From Segatella maculosa DSM 19339 = JCM 15638 (GTDB taxonomy: Bacteria; Bacteroidota; Bacteroidia; Bacteroidales; Bacteroidaceae): a DNA stretch of 54,600 bases. The notes beneath the pieces are model-generated. The model was not told the DNA's origin and searched no databases. It worked only from the letters and a program-made list of their open reading frames with translations. Shown piece by piece: positions 1 through 9,169 of this stretch. The stretch's first letter is position 1, and the number at the start of each line of letters is the position of its first letter. The position numbers and the translations under genes are program-made. The stretch is from positions 6,090-60,689 of the forward strand of contig NZ_KB908335.1 in NCBI RefSeq assembly GCF_000382385.1. Direction: 5' to 3'.

Positions 1-1
1 G

Positions 2-352
2 CCGTCGGATTATGCACATGAACTGCATGCACAGGCCTTTACCGACCCGCAGCTGGGCGAGTTCACACTCACTTCTGTGGCATGTGGCAAGACCATCAGC
101 AAGGAAGAATACATCGAAAACGTGATGCGCACGCTGTTGGAGCATGAGGAAGTGCGCCGCATCATGGTCATTCCCGACGGCAACGGCGATGCGTGGGACC
201 GGTTACGCAGGCTGTTGCACAGCGCAGACGATGACAACAAGCGCATCACCCTCTTTGCCATGCAACCCATGGAGGGCGGGAACTTCCGCCAAGAGCTATT
301 GGGCTACGCGCTAATGAGTGCACTCGGAATCAAAGCAGACGAAATCAAATAA
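2..352 (+). CDS. Hypothetical protein, C-terminal part (truncated by window start)
   Basis: The frame is open from base 2, so this is the C-terminal part (about 116 residues visible) of a gene that starts outside the window. A GTG at 77 is an internal codon rather than a convincing start, because coding-like sequence continues upstream of it. The product is soluble and charged, with no membrane segment or motif I recognise. It ends 6 bases before the next gene and is probably co-transcribed with it and recA. I cannot assign a function. Confidence 0.7.
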   Translation, partial: PSDYAHELHAQAFTDPQLGEFTLTSVACGKTISKEEYIENVMRTLLEHEEVRRIMVIPDGNGDAWDRLRRLLHSADDDNKRITLFAMQPMEGGNFRQELLGYALMSALGIKADEIK

Positions 353-358
353 ACCAAT

Positions 359-1597
359 ATGAGTAGAATACTGATGATAGGAGCCGGTGGTGTGGCCACC
401 GTCGCAGCCTTTAAGATGGCACAAAACACCGATGTCTTCACGGAATTGATGATTGCAAGTAGGCGCAAAGCCAAGTGCGACCGACTCGTTGAGGCCATCC
501 ATGCCAAGGGATACAGCATGAATATCAAGACAGCCGAGGTGGATGCAGACGACGTGGACCAGCTCAAAGCGCTCTTCAATGCCTACAAACCCGAACTTGT
601 CGTCAATCTTGCACTGCCTTATCAGGACTTGACAATCATGGAAGCCTGCCTCGCTTGCGGCTGTAACTACCTCGACACGGCCAATTATGAGCCTAAGAAT
701 GAGGCTCATTTCGAGTATTCTTGGCAGTGGGCTTACAAGGACAAGTTCGAGAAGGCTGGGCTTACTGCAATCTTGGGTTGCGGCTTTGACCCCGGTGTTT
801 CGGGCATCTACACGGCTTATGCGGCCAAACATCACTTCGATGAGCTGCAATATCTCGACATTGTAGACTGTAATGCGGGCAACCATCACAAGGCTTTTGC
901 AACGAATTTCAATCCAGAAATCAACATCAGGGAGATAACCCAGAAGGGCCTATATTACAAGGATGGCGAGTGGATTGAGACCGAACCGCTGGCTGTTCAC
1001 AAGGACCTTACCTACCCAAACATCGGACCGCGCGATAGCTATCTGATGCATCATGAGGAGTTGGAGTCGCTGGTTAAGAACTATCCCACCATCAAACAGG
1101 CTCGCTTTTGGATGACGTTCGGACAGCAATACCTCAACTATCTCGACGTGATTCAGAACATCGGAATGGCTCGTATCGACGAGGTTGAGTATGAAGCCCC
1201 GCTTTCCAGCGATCCCACCAAGACCGCAAAGGTGAAGATTGTGCCGCTTCAATTCCTCAAAGCCGTGCTGCCCAACCCGCAAGACTTGGGCGAAAACTAC
1301 GATGGAGAGACTTCTATCGGCTGCCGGATACGCGGAATCAAAGACGGAAAGGAGCACACCTATTATATATATAACAACTGCAAGCATCAGGAAGCCTACA
1401 AGGAAACGGGCATGCAAGGCGTCAGTTACACCACAGGTGTGCCCGCGATGATCGGTGCAATGATGTTTGTCAGGGGCCTGTGGAGGCGGCCCGGCGTGTG
1501 GAACGTGGAGGAATTCGACCCCGACCCGTTCATGGAACAGCTCAACACGCAGGGACTTCCGTGGCACGAAGTGTTCGATGGCGACTTGGAACTCTAA
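359..1597 (+). CDS. Saccharopine dehydrogenase family protein, probable carboxynorspermidine/carboxyspermidine dehydrogenase
   Basis: 412 residues. The N-terminus is a Rossmann fold (ILMIGAGGVATVAAFKMA, from about residue 4). Characteristic family segments follow: NLALPYQDLTIMEACL near 85, CGCNYLDTANYE just after it, and GCGFDPGVSGIYTAYA near 140. In gut Bacteroidetes this family includes the NADPH-dependent enzyme that condenses aspartate semialdehyde with a diamine on the alternative spermidine route, and the length fits that group better than lysine-pathway saccharopine dehydrogenase. The exact substrate is inferred, since no nspC decarboxylase gene lies in the window. It follows the truncated gene by 6 bases and precedes recA by 24. 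Confidence 0.85.
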   Translation: MSRILMIGAGGVATVAAFKMAQNTDVFTELMIASRRKAKCDRLVEAIHAKGYSMNIKTAEVDADDVDQLKALFNAYKPELVVNLALPYQDLTIMEACLACGCNYLDTANYEPKNEAHFEYSWQWAYKDKFEKAGLTAILGCGFDPGVSGIYTAYAAKHHFDELQYLDIVDCNAGNHHKAFATNFNPEINIREITQKGLYYKDGEWIETEPLAVHKDLTYPNIGPRDSYLMHHEELESLVKNYPTIKQARFWMTFGQQYLNYLDVIQNIGMARIDEVEYEAPLSSDPTKTAKVKIVPLQFLKAVLPNPQDLGENYDGETSIGCRIRGIKDGKEHTYYIYNNCKHQEAYKETGMQGVSYTTGVPAMIGAMMFVRGLWRRPGVWNVEEFDPDPFMEQLNTQGLPWHEVFDGDLEL

Positions 1598-1621
1598 GAA
1601 ATTCATTTAAAAAACAAAGAT

Positions 1622-2641
1622 ATGACAAAAGAAAACGAAAGCAACCCGCAGAGCGAAAAGCTGAAAGCACTGCAGGCAGCAATGTCTAAAATAGAGAAAG
1701 ACTTTGGAAAAGGCTCCATCATGCGCATGGGTGACGAGCAGATTGAGCATGTGGAAGTGATCCCTACCGGCAGCATCGGCCTCAATGTGGCCCTCGGTGT
1801 GGGCGGTTATCCGCGTGGAAGAATCATCGAAATCTATGGCCCCGAGTCATCTGGTAAGACCACCGTGGCCCTCCATGCCATTGCCGAAACGCAGAAAAAA
1901 GGTGGCATTGCGGCCTTCATCGATGCCGAACATGCCTTCGACCGCTTCTATGCTGCCAAGTTGGGTGTCGATGTTGACAACCTATGGATCAGTCAACCGG
2001 ACAACGGAGAACAGGCTTTGCAGATTGCAGATGAGCTGATTCGTTCGAGTGCCGTAGACATATTGGTGGTCGATTCCGTTGCCGCACTGACACCGAAAAA
2101 GGAGATTGAGGGCGACATGGGCGACAATGTGGTGGGCCTGCAAGCCCGGTTGATGAGCCAAGCCCTGCGAAAACTCACCTCGACCATCAGCAAAACCAAC
2201 ACTTGCTGCATCTTTATCAACCAGTTGCGCGAGAAGATTGGCGTGATGTTCGGCAGTCCCGAAACCACCACGGGCGGTAATGCTCTGAAGTTCTATAGCA
2301 GCGTCCGTCTCGATATCCGGCGGGTCACGAGCATCAAGGACGGTGACAATGTCATCGGAAATCAAGTACGTGTAAAAGTTGTCAAGAACAAAGTGGCCCC
2401 TCCGTTCCGCAAGGCTGAGTTCGAAATCATGTTCGGTGAGGGCATCAGTAAGGTGGGCGAGATTCTCGACCTCGGCGTTGAATACAATATTATCAATAAA
2501 AGCGGGAGTTGGTTCAGCTATAACGGTTCCAAATTGGCACAGGGTCGCGATGCCACCAAGACCTTGCTCCGCGACAATCCCGAGCTGTGTGAAGAGCTCG
2601 AAAAGCTCATCATGCAGGCCATTGAAGCCCGAAAAGAGTAA
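1622..2641 (+). CDS. recA: Recombinase RecA
   Basis: 339 residues, full length for bacterial RecA, which forms the ATP-dependent strand-exchange filament on single-stranded DNA and activates LexA-type self-cleavage. Walker A is GPESSGKT at residues 73-80 and the Walker B strand is [11 protein letters not shown] near 145-155. The L2 region ([18 protein letters not shown]) and the family signature around [10 protein letters not shown] are intact. ATG 1622 gives the normal N-terminus. The C-terminus lacks the long acidic tail of E. coli RecA but ends in a glutamate-rich helix. The last codons and the following sequence are duplicated at 8481, with the lipoprotein locus between the copies. Confidence 0.98.
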   Translation: MTKENESNPQSEKLKALQAAMSKIEKDFGKGSIMRMGDEQIEHVEVIPTGSIGLNVALGVGGYPRGRIIEIYGPESSGKTTVALHAIAETQKKGGIAAFIDAEHAFDRFYAAKLGVDVDNLWISQPDNGEQALQIADELIRSSAVDILVVDSVAALTPKKEIEGDMGDNVVGLQARLMSQALRKLTSTISKTNTCCIFINQLREKIGVMFGSPETTTGGNALKFYSSVRLDIRRVTSIKDGDNVIGNQVRVKVVKNKVAPPFRKAEFEIMFGEGISKVGEILDLGVEYNIINKSGSWFSYNGSKLAQGRDATKTLLRDNPELCEELEKLIMQAIEARKE

Positions 2642-2940
2642 GAAAGTACCGCTCCCCCGTTTTCAGTTGGCTGGTTGACAAAGTAAACGGGTTAACAAGG
2701 TGATTGTTCTGCGTTGCGCGGACGCACGAACCGTGCGTCCCTACATACCTGTCATAGTCAAATTGATGCGCAAGATAGTTGAGATGGCGAACTATGCAAA
2801 CGCATGTAGGGACGCACGGCTCGTGCGTCCGTTCCAACAATCACGCGATTTGCTTTCAATCCCCCCTGCGCGGACGCACGAACCGTGTGTCCCTACATTT
2901 CAATCCCACCCACTTCGCATGCTAATATGACTGATGTTAC
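2627..2940. repeat. Long direct repeat, copy A (recA 3' end plus REP elements)
   Basis: The sequence from the last recA codons onward recurs imperfectly at 8481-8732. The first 20 bases are identical, followed by a diverged stretch (TTTTCAGTTGGC, GGTTGACAAAGTAAAC), a REP doublet with a matching spacer, and the start of a 22-bp array (TAATATGACTGAT). Copy A has an extra REP element at 2720-2740. The two copies enclose the whole fimbrillin locus. Confidence 0.85.
2720..2892. repeat. Three REP palindromes (2720-2740, 2810-2830, 2872-2892)
   Basis: Each is a 21-bp palindrome with 9-bp arms GGACGCACG and CGTGCGTCC around three variable bases. The third has one arm mismatch (CGTGTGTCC). The copy at 2810 has the TGTAGGG edge on its left, and the copy at 2872 has CCCTACAT on its right. 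They therefore form an inverted doublet 62 bp apart, the spacing seen in most doublets of this window. Confidence 0.9.
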
Positions 2941-2988
2941 ACGGTTAAATAGGTCATATTGCACGGTAATAAGGCTGATTTGGCGAGG
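2901..2988. repeat. 22-bp array, common family, 4 units
   Basis: Units begin at 2901, 2923, 2945 and 2967, each exactly 22 bp. The sequences are degenerate around [C/T]AAT...CCCAT/TGAT...TT with a GC-containing last quarter. The same family recurs at 8667, 24802, 33766, 41872, 48487 and 54223. Confidence 0.8.
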
Positions 2989-3059
2989 TATTCTGCCCAT
3001 GCAAGCGGTAGGCGGTTTGCATTTTAGCACATAATTCTATCATTTTCCTTGCCAAAGTT

Positions 3060-3089
3060 TTTGAGTCTCGTGAAAAAAGCTTAACTTTG
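3060..3089 (+). promoter_or_regulatory. Bacteroidetes-type promoter ahead of the (AC)21 small ORF and lipoprotein locus
   Basis: TTTG at 3060-3063 and TAACTTTG at 3082-3089 are separated by 18 bases, close to the Bacteroidetes consensus TTTG-N19-21-TAnnTTTG. Transcription would start near 3096, just before the ATG at 3112, and run through the AC tract toward the genes at 3425 onward. Confidence 0.55.
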
Positions 3090-3111
3090 CAGCGGTAAAA
3101 TATCAGGAAGA

Positions 3112-3264
<153 letters not shown>

Positions 3265-3272
3265 ACAACAGT

Positions 3273-3290
3273 TCTTACGCGCGCGTAAGA
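3273..3290. other. Perfect 18-bp palindrome next to the AC tract
   Basis: TCTTACGCG followed by CGCGTAAGA is a perfect inverted repeat with a central alternating CG core. It could be an operator for a dimeric regulator or a small hairpin in the leader. Together with the AC tract it makes nearly 70 bp rich in alternating purine-pyrimidine, which favours left-handed DNA. Confidence 0.6.
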
Positions 3291-3424
3291 TACACCATAA
3301 AGTCTTACAAACAAAGGATGTGCAAGAAGTTTTTTGATAACTTTCTGCATGCTTTTTTGTGCGTATCAATGAATGAACAAAGGTAATACTAAATATCAAT
3401 AACATTTTAAACTTAAACGGAAAA

Positions 3425-3637
3425 ATGGAAAAGAAAGAAAAGCAGGTATACTTAAGTCCAGGTATCGAGGTCATTCCCCTTGATAATGCTTGCCATCTCC
3501 TGCAGGACAGCAGGCCGAACGCACGGCCGGGCGGCGACCAAGGAGGCTCCGTGAATATTGAGAACCCCACAGAAGATGACGACGATACCAACATCTCGGG
3601 GGCCAAACATTGGGGTAGCGTGTGGGAAGAAGACTGA
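3425..3637 (+). CDS. Small acidic protein preceding fimbrillin-type lipoproteins
   Basis: 70 residues with no signal peptide. The N-terminus is lysine-rich and followed by YLSPGIEVIPLDNACHLLQ. The C-terminal half is acidic and glycine/asparagine-rich (EDDDDTN) and ends KHWGSVWEED. Short proteins of this style, with a K-Y-x-x-P-x-IEVI-type start and a tryptophan-containing acidic end, are common beside surface lipoprotein genes in Prevotella and Bacteroides. I know of no established function. It lies 57 bases before the first lipoprotein gene and should share its transcript. Confidence 0.65.
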   Translation: MEKKEKQVYLSPGIEVIPLDNACHLLQDSRPNARPGGDQGGSVNIENPTEDDDDTNISGAKHWGSVWEED

Positions 3638-3694
3638 CCGCGCGGCTGCACCGCAGTGCAATCAATACATAAAAATCGTATTCAAAAAAGAAAA

Positions 3695-6544
3695 ATGGAA
3701 AAAATGAATTTCAAGAACAATATCCTTTGGCCGGCCGTCCCGCTGGCGGTCGCATGCCTTACGGTCGGCTTCACGCTGTTTTCGTGTGCCGACAAAGACA
3801 TTGAAACGGACGATTCGAACGGAAAAGCCCTCGTGGCATTCAATGTTTCAGAGACGCAAGACCAGGCGCAGGCCGGTGCCAAGGCCTACGGTCCCATCAG
3901 TCGCGCGGCTTTTACGCGCGAACTTGCCGTGCAAGACCTCACACCCGAAGACCTCACAATGCAGAAGTTGCCCGTGCAAGGCAAAGCCGGCGCAGGACTC
4001 TGCCTGATAGAAACCACCGTTGCCGGTGTGCCTTCACAGCTTAAAGCCGAAGTGTCCACGCGCGCGAACATCACGACCATGGCCACATTGCAGCATTTTT
4101 CGACCACAGCCTTCTACGGTTCATCGGACGCGACCCTCGAACCTTGGTTCTACGACAAGGAGACCAAGGAAGACGGAACGCTCGTTTCGCCCATGTATTG
4201 GGACTGGTTTAAGAACCATGCCTGCTTCTATGCGGTCTATCCACGGCCTTACAGCAAACTTGTGCTTTCGCCTGAGAGCCATACGGGTACGCCGTATGTG
4301 GACTTCACTGTGGAATCCGACGTGAAAAACCAAAAAGATTTGATGACGGCCTGCTCGGGAAATGTGCACTCCACTATTGGCACGATGAGTGCCACGGCTC
4401 CGCGCACCGACCTCACTTTCCGCCATGCGCTCACGGCGGTGCGTTTCAAGGTGGGCGAGAATCTATCATATAGCAAGCACATCACAAAGGTGGAAATCGT
4501 TGGTGCAAAGAGCAAAGGCAAATATACGTTGCCCACCGATAAAGACCACACCGGCGCATGGGATGCTTCCTCGCTCTCTGCACCTGCAACCTTTACATTA
4601 GGTGGTGACGGAACGGTGAGCGTGAGCACGTCAGAGGCGGTAAACAACATCATCGTGGGCAAGCCCGGCGACAACTATGTGTTCTATATGATACCGCAAA
4701 CGCTTACGGGCGTGCAGGCAAGATTCTATTTCGACGGTGCCACCACTCCTGCTATCACAGTTTCCCTCCCCGGTAAATGGAAGCCCGGCACAACGAAGAC
4801 CTACGCGCTGTCGCAGAATACGTCGACATGGCAGTATGAACTGACCGTCACGCCACCTGCCCCAGCAGAATATAATGCCAATGCAACGGGCAATTACAAG
4901 ATAGAAAGCTATCGCGAAGACCCAGTGAGTCACACCAAACAAGCTGTGCCTTGGGAAGTGGTAGGCTATGACACCAACGGTGATGGCACTTTCTCGATGA
5001 CCGAACCGCTTCCAAGCTGGTTTACGAGCCTGACCACAACGAGTGGCAATGGCAGCATTACGACAACCGGCGAAACGGGCGTAGCCCATTTGGTGCCCGA
5101 GGCTGCAAGCATAAACAAATTGGCAGCGATGAATGCTGCTTTAAAGCTGAATGCCAAGGGTTCGGCATCAGACTATTACGACCTGTCGACCCACGACATC
5201 AAAGGCAACACCACACTGCGCAACACCGCCAACTGCTATATCATCTCCCACCCGGGCTATTATAAAATTCCCCTGGTTTATGGCAACGCCATCAAGAACG
5301 GTGGTAAGAATGAAAGTGCCTACCAAACCGGTAATACCGGGCCTCTTATTTTGACGCACTTTAAGGATCACGACAACAAGGACATCACCGACCCTTGGAT
5401 AGAGAAGACCAACAGTGGGGCCAACAATGGTGTGAACGATGCCAAGGTGGTTTGGGCAGACGAAGCCGGATTGGTGAAGTTTGGCGCAACCAAGATTGTG
5501 CACGATGCCGGCAGTAATGCCTTCGTGCAGTTCGAAGTGCCTGCCGATAAAATCAAGAACGGCAATGCCGTCATCGCTGTGATGAAGAATGGCACAGTCG
5601 TTTGGTCGTGGCATCTGTGGTTTATTCACGACGATGCGCTCAACACCATTGCCTGCCGGAACTATCAAAACAAACGATATGATTTCTCCGAAGAAACGCT
5701 TGGCTGGAAATATACTGTTTGGAGTCGTACCAGCTACACCTCGCCACGCAGCATCAAGGTGAAAGTCAGACAGACAAAAGGACAGATTTCTCCTGCAACG
5801 CGTACAGAGGCAGTCCTCACCATTACGCAGAATCCGGGTAATGTGCGGCAAGGTTACAACACCCTCTACCAGTTCGGGCGCAAGGATGCCTTCCCCGGCA
5901 CCGATGCTACAGCCGAAGGCTCATTTACCAAGAATGGCGGTGACAACATGTCCATTCAGAACGGCATCCGGCATCCCGAGACTTTCTACACCGACGGTTC
6001 GTCTTGGATGAGCAATCCACCTGCCGGCTACTCTTACTACAACCTGTGGTCGGCCAACAACACCACTACCGGCTTCAACGACGAAGCCGTGGTTAAGACC
6101 ATCTATGATCCCTGCCCCGCAGGTTTCCACATGCCCGCCTCTAACGCCTTCACCGGTTTCACGAGGAATGGGCAGAATAATGGGCCAATGAATGTAAGCG
6201 GTGGTTGGTACAACGGGTGGAACTTCAACAACAAGATATCTTCTCCTGATGCCACCGTATATTTCCCTGCTTCGGGTTTTCGCTACTACTACAACGGTTC
6301 GCTGGGCTACGTGGGCAGCGGCGGCCACTATTGGTCGGCAGTCCCGGTCAACACGTTCCGCGGTTGCCACCTGAACTTCGACTCGGACTTCGTGTACCCG
6401 CAGAACCACAGCCGTCGGTCGTTCGGGCTCTCTGTCCGCCCCGTAGCCGAACCCAAAACGAGGGTGACGCCAAAACTGCCGGGCTCAACCGAGGAAGACT
6501 GGAGCAGCAACGAAGACCTCGATGCCGGCGATATTGATATTTAA
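3695..6544 (+). CDS. Fimbrillin-family surface lipoprotein with C-terminal FISUMP-type domain
   Basis: 949 residues from ATG 3695. The frame is open further upstream to GTG 3656, but the hydrophobic signal and lipobox (FTLFSC, Cys31) fit the 3695 start. Residues about 60-400 look like the Mfa-like/fimbrillin fold, including FRHALTAVRFKVG. The middle has immunoglobulin-like or BACON-like character. The last about 130 residues (YDPCPAGFHMP, YFPASGFRYYY, YWSAVPV, SRRSFGLSVRPV) are a Fib_succ_major (FISUMP) domain, often found on secreted adhesins. The protein is probably exported and lipidated as a fimbrial or adhesive surface component. It lies 22 bases before the next lipoprotein gene. Confidence 0.85.
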   Translation: MEKMNFKNNILWPAVPLAVACLTVGFTLFSCADKDIETDDSNGKALVAFNVSETQDQAQAGAKAYGPISRAAFTRELAVQDLTPEDLTMQKLPVQGKAGAGLCLIETTVAGVPSQLKAEVSTRANITTMATLQHFSTTAFYGSSDATLEPWFYDKETKEDGTLVSPMYWDWFKNHACFYAVYPRPYSKLVLSPESHTGTPYVDFTVESDVKNQKDLMTACSGNVHSTIGTMSATAPRTDLTFRHALTAVRFKVGENLSYSKHITKVEIVGAKSKGKYTLPTDKDHTGAWDASSLSAPATFTLGGDGTVSVSTSEAVNNIIVGKPGDNYVFYMIPQTLTGVQARFYFDGATTPAITVSLPGKWKPGTTKTYALSQNTSTWQYELTVTPPAPAEYNANATGNYKIESYREDPVSHTKQAVPWEVVGYDTNGDGTFSMTEPLPSWFTSLTTTSGNGSITTTGETGVAHLVPEAASINKLAAMNAALKLNAKGSASDYYDLSTHDIKGNTTLRNTANCYIISHPGYYKIPLVYGNAIKNGGKNESAYQTGNTGPLILTHFKDHDNKDITDPWIEKTNSGANNGVNDAKVVWADEAGLVKFGATKIVHDAGSNAFVQFEVPADKIKNGNAVIAVMKNGTVVWSWHLWFIHDDALNTIACRNYQNKRYDFSEETLGWKYTVWSRTSYTSPRSIKVKVRQTKGQISPATRTEAVLTITQNPGNVRQGYNTLYQFGRKDAFPGTDATAEGSFTKNGGDNMSIQNGIRHPETFYTDGSSWMSNPPAGYSYYNLWSANNTTTGFNDEAVVKTIYDPCPAGFHMPASNAFTGFTRNGQNNGPMNVSGGWYNGWNFNNKISSPDATVYFPASGFRYYYNGSLGYVGSGGHYWSAVPVNTFRGCHLNFDSDFVYPQNHSRRSFGLSVRPVAEPKTRVTPKLPGSTEEDWSSNEDLDAGDIDI

Positions 6545-6566
6545 CAACACAAAAGCAGAAAGAACA

Positions 6567-8300
6567 ATGATGAACATAAAACAAAACAAAGGCCTCTTCG
6601 CCCTGTTGCTGTTGGCTGTGCTGACGGCATGCACCAGCGAAGACAACATCACCACCAGCAAGCAACTCATCGAAGTGGGGGGCGACAAGCTGAAAATAGT
6701 CATCAACGAAGAGCCATTCGATGTCGAAACAACCACCCAGACACGTGCGGGAGGAATGGCACAAGCCATCCCCGCGGGCACGGTTGATTTGGGCGACGGC
6801 CTCGAAGCCGAAGTCTCCATCAGTCAAGGCACCCCCGCCCCCAAGACGCGCGCCACCGTGGTGAGCGACGGGCACTACAACATCTACGCCTACGATGCCA
6901 ACACCAACCAAATGCTCATCGGCCCCAACAAGAAGCTATCGGGCAACGTGGTGGGTGGCGTTTTCACCCCCGATGCCGGCTCACGCTTAGAGTTGGAGGC
7001 CGGCACCTACAAGTTTGTTTGCTGCACGGATAATATCCACTTGAATGATACTTATGGCACAGGATCTCTATACCCAAGTGAGAATTGGAATGCAATCAGC
7101 ATCACAAACGAAATGGCTGGTGCAACAGAACAGACCATCTCGGGCGACGACGATCAGATTGTTTTCCTGATGCACCATCGTTCAATGCGTTTTCGGTTTC
7201 GGACGATAGCCTATACCAACCAACTCACCGATGTAAAATTCAAGCTATTGTTTGACTCCCAAAGCAATTACTATACTTACATCAATATTCCTACAGGTTT
7301 TCAAGGCCCAGGAACATCAATGTCTGCCCCTGCAGCCGTTCGTCCCTACACCCTACCTTCAACGCCCACGCGGGTTTCGCCCACCTATCCGCTGGCCAAC
7401 GAATTTTTGAGCGACTACAAATATCTTAGTCCTCCCTATGCTAAATATGGGGGTGTGGGCGGATTTACATTCGAACTCTCAGGCACTATCTATGGCAAGA
7501 CAGTGAACAAAACCGTAGATTGTACCTTCGACCCCGCCATCGGAACGATCGAAAACGGCAGCTACACCATCAACCTTAAGCTCAAACCCACTCCCGCCCT
7601 CTATCTCTTTGAAGATGGCACCTGTGGCGCATTGGCCGAGAAGGGGTCGCGCACACCGATAGCAGCTGTGGTGAAAGAGAAGACCGCTACTGAGGATGGC
7701 TTGGCCATCGCGCTGAAGGACGATGCATCAGATGGAATCGGCACCGTGAAATGGGGAGGTCCGAGCGGCGAAACTACTCAGCAATTCAACCATATTGTGA
7801 AGTCTACGGTTGCTGATGTTCTTGCCGACATGGACGGTTATAAATACACCTGGGAGGCTGCCGGAAGCCTCGACGGAGTGACCATCAAAGCTAACAATCC
7901 CAATATGGATGCTTTCTACAAAGCAGCCAACCACACATCGCCGGCTCCCATCACTTTCGGTGGCGGCAAGCGCGGCAAATGGTTCCTGCCCAGCTTAGGA
8001 CAATGGGTTTTGGCACTGAAAGCATTGGGAAAGACCACCACCCTGCCGACCGACCTCGTGAGCAGCGGCAGTTCGACTACCACGGGAAATGTAGACATTA
8101 ATTATTTGAATAGCTCATTCACAGCTGCGGGCGTTGGTGGAAATAAATTAGACAACTATTGGTATTGGACCAGCACGCAATATCACACCTTGGAAGCCTG
8201 CTCCATCGACCTTGCGAATGGCGGTACGAACACGTTCCGACTCACCTCTGAACCTACGGGACGGACAGGTGAATGTGTTCGCGCTTTCATCCATTTCTAA
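6567..8300 (+). CDS. Fimbrillin-family surface lipoprotein with C-terminal FISUMP/DUF1566-like domain
   Basis: 577 residues from ATG 6567 (MMNIKQNKG). A type II signal ends LTAC with Cys22. Residues about 60-350 carry Mfa-like features (HYNIYAYDANTNQ, FLMHHRSMRFRFRTIAY). The C-terminal domain has GKWFLPSLGQWVLALKAL, NYWYWTSTQY and GECVRAFIHF, a lectin-like fold seen in FISUMP and DUF1566 proteins. The gene follows the first lipoprotein by 22 bases, so the two probably work together as a fimbrial shaft, anchor or tip pair. A decayed copy of its C-terminal region lies at 8739-8901. Confidence 0.8.
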   Translation: MMNIKQNKGLFALLLLAVLTACTSEDNITTSKQLIEVGGDKLKIVINEEPFDVETTTQTRAGGMAQAIPAGTVDLGDGLEAEVSISQGTPAPKTRATVVSDGHYNIYAYDANTNQMLIGPNKKLSGNVVGGVFTPDAGSRLELEAGTYKFVCCTDNIHLNDTYGTGSLYPSENWNAISITNEMAGATEQTISGDDDQIVFLMHHRSMRFRFRTIAYTNQLTDVKFKLLFDSQSNYYTYINIPTGFQGPGTSMSAPAAVRPYTLPSTPTRVSPTYPLANEFLSDYKYLSPPYAKYGGVGGFTFELSGTIYGKTVNKTVDCTFDPAIGTIENGSYTINLKLKPTPALYLFEDGTCGALAEKGSRTPIAAVVKEKTATEDGLAIALKDDASDGIGTVKWGGPSGETTQQFNHIVKSTVADVLADMDGYKYTWEAAGSLDGVTIKANNPNMDAFYKAANHTSPAPITFGGGKRGKWFLPSLGQWVLALKALGKTTTLPTDLVSSGSSTTTGNVDINYLNSSFTAAGVGGNKLDNYWYWTSTQYHTLEACSIDLANGGTNTFRLTSEPTGRTGECVRAFIHF

Positions 8301-8480
8301 GCATCAGTGTTTCTGAGGCGGTAAAGTTATTCCGCCTTCGCGTTGTGCGTGGGAGAGAGTACAACCCCCAAGGGGGTAGCATTTTTGCTTGCGTCGTTAC
8401 CCGGGGTAGCCTACTGTCGTCGGCAACCCCGGGCTATCGAATGTACAACCGCGATGCGGTAGGGCGCACCACATGGTCGG
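8301..8480. other. Non-coding stretch with GC-rich inverted repeats
   Basis: No gene seen. It contains ACCCCC-AA-GGGGGT near 8370 and CCCGGGGT...ACCCCGGG (8400-8435), which could fold into strong hairpins. They may help end transcription of the lipoprotein operon, although no clear T-run follows. The segment has the look of a dispersed repeat, but no second copy occurs in the window. Confidence 0.4.
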
Positions 8481-8732
8481 GCCCGAAAAGAGTAAGAAAG
8501 CACCGTTCCCCGTTTTCAGTTGGCCGGTTGACAAAGTAAACAGGCTGACAAGTTGATTGTTCATACGCATGTAGGGACGCACGGTCCGTGCGTCCGTTCC
8601 AACAATCGTGCGATTTGCTTTCAATTCCCCTTTGCGCGGACGCACGAACCGTGCGTCCCTACATTTTAATCCCGCCCATTTCACCGTGTAATCCCGCTCA
8701 TTTTGCGTGCTAATATGACTGATATGACTTAT
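8481..8732. repeat. Long direct repeat, copy B, with REP doublet and 22-bp array
   Basis: This is a shorter copy of 2627-2940. It starts with the same 20 bases as the recA end, carries REP palindromes at 8575-8595 and 8638-8658 (63 bp apart), and three 22-bp units starting at 8667, 8689 and 8711. The spacer between the REPs matches the copy A spacer (TTCCAACAATC...CGATTTGCTTTCAAT). Confidence 0.85.
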
Positions 8733-8738
8733 ATTGCT

Positions 8739-8901
8739 CATCAGATAAACTTCTTCATGTGGCCCTATAGTTCCTTTGTGGCCGTCTTTAACAACATGAA
8801 TGGTTATAGATATACTTGGGGAACCGAATGGGAACCGTGGCACCACCACCATTAAAGCGAACAGCGAACAAGATTTTCCGGTATTTCCTCCTTCCATTTA
8901 G
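8739..8901 (+). pseudogene. Decayed fragment of a fimbrillin-type lipoprotein gene
   Basis: In one frame this reads ...SFVAVFNNMNGYRYTWGTEW, and after a frameshift GTTTIKANSEQDF then a stop. That parallels TVADVLADMDGYKYTWEAAG and DGVTIKANNPNMDAF in the C-terminal domain of the intact gene at 6567. No start or signal remains. It lies directly after direct repeat copy B, so a third lipoprotein gene once stood here or was partly duplicated with the repeat. Confidence 0.7.
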
Positions 8902-8949
8902 GATAAGAAGGAATGAAACATCAATGTTCAAAACCTCGAACTTCAGACT

Positions 8950-8992
8950 TCAAAACAAAAGGGGCAGGGTGGTTGGTTAGACTACCCTGCCC
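8950..8992 (-). terminator. Terminator for the M15-HU-smalltalk transcript
   Basis: GGGCAGGGT (8962-8970) pairs with ACCCTGCCC (8984-8992). On the minus strand the hairpin is followed by CTTTTGTTTTG, a T-rich tail. It lies 50 bases past the smalltalk stop codon. Confidence 0.7.
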
Positions 8993-9043
8993 GGTCTTCA
9001 CATGATTGGGGTCTTCAGTGCGCCCTCATTCACTCGGCCTTTG

Positions 9044-9151
9044 CTACTTTGTCCGCTCCTCCTTTTGCGGTCGGGAGAGGTTTTCAAGAATGGTTGTAGC
9101 CACATTGATAATCACGTGGAAGATGATTTTCCATAGATTGAGCTTGTTCAT
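9044..9151 (-). CDS. Smalltalk-type small membrane protein
   Basis: 35 residues starting MNKLNLWKIIFHVIINVATT, a short amphipathic or hydrophobic helix, ending in a charged tail (RPQKEERTK). It has a strong GGAGGT ribosome-binding site five bases before ATG (complement of 9156-9161), unusual for this group, which rarely uses strong Shine-Dalgarno sites. Small proteins of this pattern beside HU-family genes in Bacteroidetes are annotated as smalltalk proteins, function unknown. It lies 18 bases after the HU gene on the same strand. Confidence 0.75.
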   Translation of the reverse strand: MNKLNLWKIIFHVIINVATTILENLSRPQKEERTK

Positions 9152-9169
9152 ATTTACCTCCTTTCTGTT

